Assembly (NCBI RefSeq): GCF_003688555.1
Contig: NZ_REFR01000013.1
Location: 186,001 to 250,000, forward strand
Origin: Eilatimonas milleporae
GTDB taxonomy: Bacteria > Pseudomonadota > Alphaproteobacteria > Sphingomonadales > Kordiimonadaceae
DNA: 64,000 nt
Direction of reading: 5' to 3'
Under the pieces are notes generated by a model. It did no database searches, was not told where the DNA came from, and was given only the letters and a program-made list of their open reading frames with translations. Below are positions 1-6,296 of this stretch, piece after piece. Both the position numbers and the translations under genes were made by a program. Numbering within the stretch: position 1 is the stretch's first letter; each line of letters begins with the position of its first letter.

Positions 1-692
1 CGAGCGGAGACCAGGTTTCGACCGAAAGCAACGGTGCGAACATCGAAAGCATTCGGCACGCGCGTCTGAATGATCGCCGGGCTTGCCTTCATTGCGTCTT
101 CATCCTCAAAGTCTTTGGCGGAAAAAGACGCCGTGTAAAACATTTTATGGTGATTTTCGTCAGTTTTCCAACGAAGCGGATAGAAACTCTTCATGATGAG
201 GCCGCTGCTATGACGCGCCTCAAACGCCCTGATGGCGTCAATGTCGTTACTGATGATTGTTTCAGGGAAGGCAAGCCCAACCGCTCTCGCCTGCTGCAAT
301 TGCACGAGCTTGCTCAACGCGCGATAACGCGCGGCAGGTGGATTGACCCATTCGGAGGCACACTCACCAGCCAGACATAAAGCTTCGTAGAAACTACCCT
401 GTTCTTTTTCGAACAGCTCTCGGCTGCGCGCGTCCGCAAAAGGAAGGTTGGGCGAAAACCTCGACCGGCGATACCAGATACGATCAAAGTCACCGATTTT
501 GAAAGCAGAATCCTTGTTTGAAAGCGTCAGCGAAAGGTCCACAGAAGGGCCGATTTCAGCACTGGCCGGATGGGCAATAAACAATTCACTGGTCATCCAG
601 CTTGTTACACTGTGGCCCAAGGTACGCATGGCCTGAGCCGTCATGATGGCATGTCCATCCTGCGGCGCTGTCAAAACAAGAAATTTTACCAT
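1..692 (-). CDS. ATP-grasp RiPP maturase (graspetide synthetase-like), C-terminus cut by window edge
   Basis: Reading the minus strand from ATG at 692 gives 230 residues with no stop before base 1, so the gene is partial. It starts MVKFLVLTAPQDGHA, then has WYRR near residue 75, the block GLAFPETIISND near 150, a possible nucleotide-binding lysine in LIMKSF near 175, and IIQTRVPNAFDVRTVAFG near 210. The order 'WxRR - G(L/V)xxPxTxxSND - lysine - xxQxxVPxxxDxR' is that of the MvdC/MvdD-type ATP-grasp enzymes that form side-chain ester or amide rings in graspetides. The C-terminal Mg-ATP residues lie outside the window. It sits 74 bases downstream of a precursor-like gene on the same strand, with a perfect hairpin between them, which supports the maturase call. 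The ribosome site before 692 is weak. A general ATP-grasp ligase is the alternative. Confidence 0.8.
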   Translation of the reverse strand, partial: MVKFLVLTAPQDGHAIMTAQAMRTLGHSVTSWMTSELFIAHPASAEIGPSVDLSLTLSNKDSAFKIGDFDRIWYRRSRFSPNLPFADARSRELFEKEQGSFYEALCLAGECASEWVNPPAARYRALSKLVQLQQARAVGLAFPETIISNDIDAIRAFEARHSSGLIMKSFYPLRWKTDENHHKMFYTASFSAKDFEDEDAMKASPAIIQTRVPNAFDVRTVAFGRNLVSA

Positions 693-712
693 ATGGGTCG
701 TTCAAATTGGGA

Positions 713-737
713 AGCTGTGCCCGGTTAGGGCACAGCT
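713..737 (-). terminator. Perfect 10-bp hairpin between RiPP precursor and maturase
   Basis: AGCTGTGCCC (713-722) and GGGCACAGCT (728-737) pair perfectly around a 5-base loop. No run of T follows on the minus strand, so it is not a classical full terminator. Placed between a short precursor gene and its enzyme, it most likely stabilises the precursor mRNA 3' end or gives partial termination, so that more precursor than enzyme is made. This role is inferred. Confidence 0.55.
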
Positions 738-766
738 CCAATCACTTGATTATTGATGAAGACAAA

Positions 767-919
767 TCAGACGTCATCCTGAAGGCAGCCGGGAAGGGTT
801 GCCCCCGTCCCCATTCCACCTTGATTCTGTGAACAGCCACCCGTTACTTTTTCCTGCTCTTCAACCTTGAGCTCACGCGCCAGTTCGAACTGAGGCGGCT
901 TTTTTTGCTGCTTTTTCAT
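767..919 (-). CDS. RiPP precursor peptide with double-glycine leader (candidate graspetide precursor)
   Basis: A 50-residue peptide starting MKKQQKKPPQFELARELK. I chose ATG 919 because GGGAG lies 8-9 bases upstream; a longer frame from 955 has no such site. The leader is charged (residues 1-28) and ends in KVTGG, a double-glycine processing site usual for export by peptidase-containing ABC transporters. The predicted 22-residue core begins CSQNQGGMG and ends in LPGCLQDDV. It offers Thr/Ser hydroxyls and two adjacent C-terminal Asp, the partners needed for omega-ester links, and two Cys. The PxF segment before the helical leader part recalls the PFFARFL recognition motif of microviridin leaders, but only loosely. 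The adjacent ATP-grasp gene is the best evidence for function. Ring pattern and activity cannot be read from the sequence. Confidence 0.75.
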   Translation of the reverse strand: MKKQQKKPPQFELARELKVEEQEKVTGGCSQNQGGMGTGATLPGCLQDDV

Positions 920-1227
920 AATGGAATCTCCCAATTGAACAATGCCAACAACCATGGCAGGTTGATAATAAACCGTGGCCTTAATAAAGCAATCAGAAAT
1001 ATAAAAAATCTCTTTTAAATTGATAATTTGTTGTAACCGTCTTTACGGTTAAAGCCGTCTGGAGCGTGCCGGCCTTGGCTAGCGACCGGCACAGCCGCCC
1101 AGCGCAAAAACACCCTTTTGCAAGCCTGTCACGGCCATGCATTGACGGTAACCCTCAAAGTCGGGGGCCTCATGCTGCCCGGCGATAAACGGTTTTTAAA
1201 ATGCTTTAGAAGGACGGTTCCAAGGCA
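920..1227. other. Intergenic region, divergent promoters expected
   Basis: Separates the minus-strand RiPP genes from the plus-strand cupin. Bases 960-1035 are AT-rich, as expected for the precursor promoter, but I could not fix -35/-10 boxes. Two inverted repeats are visible: TAACCGT/ACGGTTA near 1035-1052 and GTGCCGG/CCGGCAC at 1066-1092. Neither is followed by a T-run. No gene seen. Confidence 0.5.
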
Positions 1228-1668
1228 ATGTCCATGACGGCCGATGAAATCATCAGGAAACTGGACCTGACGCCCGACCCCGAGGGCGGCTATTATCGCC
1301 GGACCTTCTGCCACGGGGACACCCGGCCGGACGGACGGGGACTGGCGTCGTCCATTTATTATCTCCTGGCGGACGGCCAGCAGTCCCACTGGCATCTTCT
1401 GAAAGACTCGACGGAGCTGTGGCACTGGCATAGCGGCAGTCCGTTGCAACACCGTATCTCGGCAGACGGGAGAACCGTGGAAACATCCATTCTCGGCCCC
1501 GATATCCTGTTGGGCCAGATGCCGCAGATCATTGTTGCCCCCGGCATCTGGCAACAGGCGACCTCAACCGGCGCCTGGACATTGGTCAGCTGTACGGTCG
1601 TGCCGGAGTTCCGCTTTGACAGTTATATACTGGCACCACAGGACTGGCAGCCGGGCAAACCGTTGTAA
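1228..1668 (+). CDS. Cupin, DUF985 family (YML079w-like)
   Basis: 146 residues, complete. The N-terminus has the family pattern DLTPDPEGGYYRRTF, followed by IYYLLADGQQSHWHLLKDSTELWHWHSG, which carries the His/Glu cluster of the cupin barrel, then a second barrel half ending in VPEFRFDSYILAPQ. DUF985 proteins are small double-stranded beta-helix proteins that may bind metal or a small ligand; no reaction is established for the family in general, so none is assigned. AAGGAC lies upstream of ATG 1228, and a second ATG two codons on (1234) is possible. It stands alone, divergent from the RiPP genes and convergent with the ABC operon. Confidence 0.88.
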   Translation: MSMTADEIIRKLDLTPDPEGGYYRRTFCHGDTRPDGRGLASSIYYLLADGQQSHWHLLKDSTELWHWHSGSPLQHRISADGRTVETSILGPDILLGQMPQIIVAPGIWQQATSTGAWTLVSCTVVPEFRFDSYILAPQDWQPGKPL

Positions 1669-1682
1669 GAACACTGCATCAC

Positions 1683-1712
1683 AAAAAACGGGCCGCCAGC
1701 ATGGCAGCCCGT
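1683..1712 (-). terminator. Rho-independent terminator of the GntR-ABC operon
   Basis: On the minus strand an 11-bp stem (ACGGGCTGCCA with TGGCGGCCCGT, one G-T pair, loop TGC) at 1688-1712 runs straight into six T (1688-1683). It lies about 30 bases past the last small gene of the operon, which fixes the operon end. Confidence 0.85.
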
Positions 1713-1740
1713 CAAATCTTCGGATAGATCGCGATGCCTG

Positions 1741-1905
1741 TCAGACGGGCGGCGCGACCTCCTGTGTCGGGCGCGAACCGCCGTGACAGGCATAAGGGCT
1801 TTTCCGGGCCTGTCCGGCGTGGCGTAACAGTCCCACAGGGATATCGGAGGCACGGTCCAGACGGGCAAGCTGTTCCAGAATATCGGCCTTTTTCATCGTA
1901 TTCAT
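1741..1905 (-). CDS. Small hypothetical protein, last gene of the GntR-ABC operon
   Basis: 54 residues beginning MNTMKKADILEQLARLDRA. I chose ATG 1905 because AAGGGG lies 8 bases upstream; the longer frame to 1959 would run into the permease gene. The first 30 residues look helical and amphipathic; the C-terminal part contains one Cys and one His (YACHGG). No family recognised. Its start is 16 bases past the permease stop, and the operon terminator follows, so it is cotranscribed with the exporter. It may be a small regulator or partner of the transporter, but this is only from position. Confidence 0.55.
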   Translation of the reverse strand: MNTMKKADILEQLARLDRASDIPVGLLRHAGQARKSPYACHGGSRPTQEVAPPV

Positions 1906-1921
1906 CGTCACACCCCTTATC

Positions 1922-2881
1922 TTATACGGACCGCTTGCGCAGTTCGACCGCACCGGCAAGGAACAGCGCGCCGATCAAAAGACCGACCCAGAAATCCATG
2001 TTAGTTAAGGCACCACCAAAGGCTCGGAAATAGCCACCTCCAAACAACAACGTGATAAGATCCCGTGGGCTATCAATATGGATATTTGCAAAAAAGTCGC
2101 CCATCCATCCGCCCAGGTGCCTTCCCAGAAAAGACAGAAGATTGCCGGTCTCGAAAAACACTGCCTCCACCACAACCACAACGGTAGGCGGCAGCATTGC
2201 ATACACAAAAGGCATGCGCGGAGCGTAAGCCGACACCAGCAAAATCCATGCAAATACCGGCAATGCCCATAAGGTGTACAACAGGATAACAACAGCGGCG
2301 GTCACCCAACTGGTAACCATCAAGCCCAGCGGCCATAAGGCGCTTATCGGCCCCCCTTGAAGCAATACGATCAATGAAAGCAGGATCGCTGTCAAAAGCT
2401 GCATTGCTATCACTGCTCCGAGGAAAAGGAACAATGTCCCCAAAACCGGCACCAACAGCTTCGCCAGAACCTCCTGCCAGTCGCTGACCGGCATGGATTT
2501 CCAGAACAGAACAGACCGATCTCGCCGCTCTTCATAAAGAGCACCCAACAGTGAGAAAAACACTACAAAGGGAATAGTTACTGCGGCTGGTCCGGCCATA
2601 AGCCAGTACATAGCCGTGATGGCGGCCGGCAATTCGACAGGGTCTCGTTCCTGAGCACGCTCAAGAGCAGACCCCAGATTGTAGATATTTTTCACTTCCA
2701 TCGAGCCGATCTCGATCACCGAGCCAAACCCGATGGCCATCAGGAAAAACAAGGTCAGCACGCCCCCCAGCAATATGACGGGAAGCCAGAAGTAATAGTT
2801 CTTTCCCTCCAGAAATTCGCGCTTCAGGAGGGCGGTGAAGGGACCGGAGAACCGGCCGGTCATAACGGCGGTGTTGTTCAT
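1922..2881 (-). CDS. ABC-2 type transporter permease
   Basis: 319 residues with six or so hydrophobic segments: about 30-55, 115-140, 160-190, 195-225, 230-250 and 295-315. The pattern is a soluble loop between the first two helices, then a bundle, as in ABC-2 permeases paired with a single ATPase. It starts on the last base of the upstream ATPase stop (TAATG overlap), so the two are translationally coupled and should form the exporter. Substrate unknown. YtrA-type GntR operons of this layout in other bacteria respond to cell-envelope stress or antimicrobial peptides; that is family knowledge, not shown here. Confidence 0.85.
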   Translation of the reverse strand: MNNTAVMTGRFSGPFTALLKREFLEGKNYYFWLPVILLGGVLTLFFLMAIGFGSVIEIGSMEVKNIYNLGSALERAQERDPVELPAAITAMYWLMAGPAAVTIPFVVFFSLLGALYEERRDRSVLFWKSMPVSDWQEVLAKLLVPVLGTLFLFLGAVIAMQLLTAILLSLIVLLQGGPISALWPLGLMVTSWVTAAVVILLYTLWALPVFAWILLVSAYAPRMPFVYAMLPPTVVVVVEAVFFETGNLLSFLGRHLGGWMGDFFANIHIDSPRDLITLLFGGGYFRAFGGALTNMDFWVGLLIGALFLAGAVELRKRSV

Positions 2882-3885
2882 TATTCTTCTCCCGCTTTTC
2901 CATGATCGTCTTCGGCAGTAACGCGTGACGCGGCCGGCCCGGCGGTGCCGTACCCCCCTCCGGCTTCCTCGACGGTCGCCACGAAAATATCGGCCAGCCC
3001 AAGCCGCCGCACCTCGCCAAGACCGGCCAGCACCTGCCGGTCGGCATCGCGGTAAACACAGACGGTCCGGCCCAGCGAGGACGTGCGGCGGATCGGATTA
3101 CAGGCCAGGGCTTCGGCTTCCTTTCCGGGCGCGACCTGCAGTTCGGTAAAGCGTTCCGACAAGACGTCCATATCGTCCATCAGGACCACGCGGCCATCCT
3201 TGATGAACAGCACGTCGCTCAGGATATGTTCCACTTCCTCCACCTGGTGGGTGGTGATCAAAATGGTGCGCTCTTCGTCGAAATATTCTTCCAGAAGGGA
3301 TTGGTAAAACTGTTTGCGGAACAGGATATCCAGACCCAGTGTCGGCTCGTCCAGCACCAGGAGACGGGCGTCGATCGCCATGACCACCGCCAGATGAACC
3401 TGAACGGTCATCCCCTTGGACAGGGCACGCACCTTCTTGTCCAGGGGTACGCTGGTGCGCCTCAGGAAGTCGAGTGCGATATCACGGTTGAAACGCGGAT
3501 GGACACCGGCGACATAGTCCAGAACCTCGGACACCCGCATCCACTTCGGCAGGGTCGCCACATCGGCAATAAAGCAGACATCGCGCATCAGCGCGGCACG
3601 CTGGCGCAGCGGGTGGCACCCCATGACCGTCAGATCCCCGTCATAGGTACCAAGTCCCAGAATGGCATTCAGCATCGTCGTCTTACCGGCCCCGTTTGCA
3701 CCGATAACACCGACAATGCGCCCACGCGGGATTGTGATGTCCGTGGGATAAAGCGCGGTAAAACCGCCATAATGCCTGGACAGGCCCTTCGCCTCGATCA
3801 CCGGTGTGTCGTCGGCAGGCGCATACCCTGACGCTGCAGTATCCGTTCCATAAGCCCTTGCGGCTGTTTCAGGCCCGTTATTCAT
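2881..3885 (-). CDS. ABC transporter ATP-binding protein
   Basis: 334 residues. Walker A GANGAGKTT near residue 62, signature-region LSKGMTVQVHL near 155, Walker B LLVLDEPTLGLD near 175 and the switch H in ITTHQVEEV near 210. The signature is LSKGM rather than LSGGQ, as in the YtrB/GntR-associated branch of drug- and peptide-export ATPases. A roughly 30-residue low-complexity N-terminus and a 90-residue C-terminal extension flank the core domain. It overlaps gntR by four bases (ATGA) and the permease by one base, so all three are coupled. It powers export through the neighbouring ABC-2 permease. Confidence 0.92.
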   Translation of the reverse strand: MNNGPETAARAYGTDTAASGYAPADDTPVIEAKGLSRHYGGFTALYPTDITIPRGRIVGVIGANGAGKTTMLNAILGLGTYDGDLTVMGCHPLRQRAALMRDVCFIADVATLPKWMRVSEVLDYVAGVHPRFNRDIALDFLRRTSVPLDKKVRALSKGMTVQVHLAVVMAIDARLLVLDEPTLGLDILFRKQFYQSLLEEYFDEERTILITTHQVEEVEHILSDVLFIKDGRVVLMDDMDVLSERFTELQVAPGKEAEALACNPIRRTSSLGRTVCVYRDADRQVLAGLGEVRRLGLADIFVATVEEAGGGYGTAGPAASRVTAEDDHGKAGEE

Positions 3886-4292
3886 TGCCCCCTCCCTGAT
3901 GTATCGCCGTTTTTATGGCCGTTGGCACCCTTTGCGGGTGTCTCAATGTCCGCCACCAGATCGGATGGCGCAAGCCCCAGACGACGAATGGTGTCGACGA
4001 TACGGGGCCATTCCTCATTCAGGAAGCGGCGGCGTTCCGCCTCCAGCAGATTTTCACGGGCACCGTCGATCACGAACATGCCGAGACCCCGGCGCTTTTC
4101 TACCAAACCGTCCATTACCAGCTCCTGATAGGCTTTTGAGGCAGTCAAGGGGTTGATCTGCATGTCGACGGCGACTGAACGAACGGACGGCAGGGCCTGC
4201 CCTTCTCCCAGCGTTCCGTCCATAATGGCGGCCACCACCTTGTCCCTCAATTGCCGGTAGATCGGCTGATCGTCCGTCCATTCCGGCGTCAT
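3882..4292 (-). CDS. GntR-family regulator, YtrA subfamily
   Basis: 136 residues. Winged helix at residues 10-75: PIYRQLRDKVVAAIMDG, then LPSVRSVAVDMQINPLTASKAYQEL and the wing LVEKRRGLGMFV. The short C-terminal part (residues 78-120, two helices) has no large effector domain, as in the YtrA subfamily, which dimerises and usually represses its own ABC operon. A GTGTA-N12-TACAC element overlapping a -10 box at 5009-5030 is the obvious target. That gene order, repressor first, then ATPase and permease, fits autoregulation. Ligand unknown. Confidence 0.9.
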   Translation of the reverse strand: MTPEWTDDQPIYRQLRDKVVAAIMDGTLGEGQALPSVRSVAVDMQINPLTASKAYQELVMDGLVEKRRGLGMFVIDGARENLLEAERRRFLNEEWPRIVDTIRRLGLAPSDLVADIETPAKGANGHKNGDTSGRGQ

Positions 4293-4344
4293 GGCATTTT
4301 CCTCTTTCTCAAGCGCGTTCTTTGCGCGGAATGTTCGGGGTCTC

Positions 4345-4500
4345 TTAGGCGGCCGCCTTCATGGATGCTGCGGCAAAATCGGTCAGGGTCTCGGCATGCA
4401 GCATATCTGCGGTCTGGCGGGCCAGGTCACCGGCCCGGCGACGGGCCCGGCGGTAGGCTTGCTTGGCATGGTATTTGGCGCGTTGGCTGCGGGTGGTCAT
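4345..4500 (-). CDS. Small basic protein B (tandem paralogue of the 4562-4699 gene)
   Basis: 51 residues from ATG 4500, beginning MTTRSQRAKYHAKQAYR and containing RRARRRAGDLARQ; stop TAA at 4345. GAGGAG lies about 8 bases before the start. The first half (residues 5-29) is almost identical to the neighbouring small gene, with only two differences over 25 residues, while the C-terminal half differs, so coding constraint on the basic half is likely. It is rich in Arg/Lys/His and looks helical. It sits 52 bases before gntR on the same strand. No family recognised. Possible roles: nucleic-acid binding, ribosome binding, or a secreted/regulated peptide handled by the ABC exporter; none is shown. 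Confidence 0.7.
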   Translation of the reverse strand: MTTRSQRAKYHAKQAYRRARRRAGDLARQTADMLHAETLTDFAAASMKAAA

Positions 4501-4561
4501 CGGTCTTCTCCTCGGTCTGTCGCTGTCTGGTTTGTTTTTATCTTGGATCTATATGTGCGGC

Positions 4562-4699
4562 TCAGGCGGCCAGGGCGATGATCCCTGCGGCAAAGCCGGT
4601 CTGATCGTTCTGGCCATCCTGGCGGGCCAAGTCACCTGTCCGGCGGCGCGCCCGGCGATGGGCCTGTTTGGCATGGTATTTGGCGCGTTGGCTGCTCAT
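4562..4699 (-). CDS. Small basic protein A (first gene of the GntR-ABC operon)
   Basis: 45 residues from ATG 4699, beginning MSSQRAKYHAKQAHR and followed by RARRRTGDLARQ; stop TGA at 4562. AGAAGGA precedes the start by about 8 bases. It shares the SQRAKYHAKQA-RRARRR-GDLARQ block and a later FAA with small protein B, and the upstream ribosome-site regions of the two genes are also alike, so this is a tandem duplication. The C-terminus is hydrophobic (GIIALAA). Too short for usual gene callers. It lies downstream of the operon promoter and leader hairpin. Function unknown. Confidence 0.7.
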   Translation of the reverse strand: MSSQRAKYHAKQAHRRARRRTGDLARQDGQNDQTGFAAGIIALAA

Positions 4700-4750
4700 G
4701 ATCTTTATCCTTCTCTTCGCTGTCTTGTCTGTTTTGTCGTTATCGCGGGA

Positions 4751-4799
4751 AATAAAAAGGGCCGGCTGCCTCAGGCTGTTCTTGAATTATCACCGGCCC
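4751..4799 (-). terminator. Terminator-like hairpin in the leader of the GntR-ABC operon (possible attenuator)
   Basis: On the minus strand GGGCCGG (4799-4793) pairs with CCGGCCC (4765-4759), with an inner GCCTGAGGC hairpin, and is followed by TTTTTATT. It lies between the promoter at about 5020-5047 and the first small gene at 4699, so RNA polymerase must read through it to express the operon. It may be an attenuator. Alternatively it ends a short charged reading frame that stops at 4790 but has no clear start codon. Confidence 0.6.
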
Positions 4800-5008
4800 C
4801 TGTTCGTTTCCCCATTCACTCGCTGTCCGTTTTCAGGTCGGGTCTCCGGGTGATCGGTCACCTCTTCTCGACCCTGCTCGCTGTCATGACCCGGTTCGCT
4901 GTTTCTTTTTTTTGAGGGCGTTTCCGGTCTTGCCGCCGGCTGTTTGTCCTCGCTGTCGTCACCCGGGTCGGGCTTACCGGCGCTGTGTTTGTCTGTGTTA
5001 TTGCGCCG

Positions 5009-5047
5009 GTGTATTAGTTATGTAGTACACTAGATGAGCAGACGCAA
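5009..5047 (-). promoter_or_regulatory. Promoter with GntR (YtrA-type) operator over the -10 box
   Basis: On the minus strand TTGCGT (5047-5042), 17 bases, then TACATA (5024-5019) form a reasonable sigma-70 promoter. The inverted repeat GTGTA-N12-TACAC (5009-5030) covers the -10 box. YtrA in Bacillus binds AGTGTA-N13-TACACT, so this is the expected kind of site for the GntR protein encoded downstream. Transcription would start near 5012 and leave a leader of about 310 bases before the first small gene. Confidence 0.6.
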
Positions 5048-5449
5048 GCGCTTTCTTGTAATTCCGCGCAAGAAAAATCACAACCAATTGATTTTAAAGG
5101 GTTTTAATTTTAGAACCTGATCATATTCAGACTGCGTAGGTGTGTTAGGCAGTGTATTACACCCGGTAAAACACTATTATGCGGCCCGATCTCCAACAGG
5201 GATTCGCGCCTGCGCCTGTAATTCACCACACTGAAGAAGCATTACCATCGCGCTGAGCGCATGGCCGCATTCCCTGCAAAACCTTTGCGGTCGAGCGGCA
5301 GGGCATCTTTTCGGGTAAAAGGGCTGAACACGTTGGCGGTGCCTGCGGCGTACTTCTGGAAGCCGCACACACTGTCCCGGCAGGACAGGCTATAAATACC
5401 CGACCAGCACCACAGGCTTCGGCAAAAGGTCATGCATGGCCAGACACGG
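5048..5449. other. Intergenic region with a second GTGTA/TACAC element
   Basis: About 400 bases between the operon promoter and the end of the beta-barrel-like gene. It holds GGTGT (5139-5143) and ACACC (5159-5163) arms and, nested inside, the perfect palindrome GTGTA-T-TACAC (5152-5162). This may be a second GntR site. Short minus-strand frames at 5177-5433 contain several Cys but have no ribosome site and match nothing I recognise, so no gene is called. Confidence 0.4.
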
Positions 5450-6259
5450 TCAATATTCGTAGATGATGTTCATCAGAAGACGGAAATCATCGGCCTCGCC
5501 CTGCACACCGATGGCCGCACCGACACCGATTTCCCAGCCGGATCCGAAGATATGTGTCAGGCCGGGGGTCAGAAACTGTTCTTCCTCGCTCCAGTTCCAC
5601 TCAACCGACATGACGGTCCCGCCAAGCGGCATGATCATGCCGAGATTGAGAAACGGCTCGGTCTCGGCATTGCTCAGTTCAACGCCGCCATTGGCGGTCA
5701 GGTGCAGCCCGCCCAGTTCCTTAAAATCGGCGGCCAGGGTGGCATAGGGCGCGAAGCTGGCGCGGCTTTCCCCTTCATCGCCGCTGCCTGCGCCATCTTC
5801 GCCCTCCCCCGGAAGTATCAGCTGATCGCGGTGCACGGCGACCTCGAACTCACCGCCCAGGGCCGCGTGCATGTCACGGCCGCCGATATTCATCAGGGTA
5901 TATTGCAGGCCGGCGCCAAACACCCCTTCCGCACCGTCCGGCACCCGGTCCAGCCGGTCGAAGGCGCGCCCTTCCTCCCATGCCAGTTCCACCTGCAGCC
6001 TGTCACTGATGCCATATTCAAATGACACGGGCAGCCCAAGCCCCCGCGCGTCGGGGTTTTGCGCGAAACTGGGCGCGAAGGTCCACTGGATTTCGCCCTT
6101 GGCCTGCGGATAGATGACGGTGGACTGAAACAGCTCGTTCAGCAACTGTCCGCTGTCCTCATCCGTGTCATCGTCATCCGCGCGAACCTGTGACGGCAAA
6201 GCGGCCTGAAAAGCCAGGACAACAGACAGTATCCATATTTTTCTGATCATGATCGGCAT
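5450..6259 (-). CDS. Exported protein, probable outer membrane beta-barrel
   Basis: 269 residues from ATG 6259 (or 266 from 6250). The N-terminus MPIMIRKIWILSVVLAFQAALPSQVRADDDD is a signal peptide with likely cleavage at VRA-D. The mature part alternates polar and hydrophobic residues with many Gly and ends in RLLMNIIYEY, i.e. an aromatic last residue, typical of barrels. A run of acidic residues follows the cleavage site. The start I chose excludes an N-terminal extension that would overlap the kinase gene. It follows the histidine kinase by 37 bases on the same strand and is probably cotranscribed. Specific function unknown. Confidence 0.65.
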   Translation of the reverse strand: MPIMIRKIWILSVVLAFQAALPSQVRADDDDTDEDSGQLLNELFQSTVIYPQAKGEIQWTFAPSFAQNPDARGLGLPVSFEYGISDRLQVELAWEEGRAFDRLDRVPDGAEGVFGAGLQYTLMNIGGRDMHAALGGEFEVAVHRDQLILPGEGEDGAGSGDEGESRASFAPYATLAADFKELGGLHLTANGGVELSNAETEPFLNLGMIMPLGGTVMSVEWNWSEEEQFLTPGLTHIFGSGWEIGVGAAIGVQGEADDFRLLMNIIYEY

Positions 6260-6296
6260 TCCGCTATGGTCCCGAAACCTGTGTGCAACAGAACAC

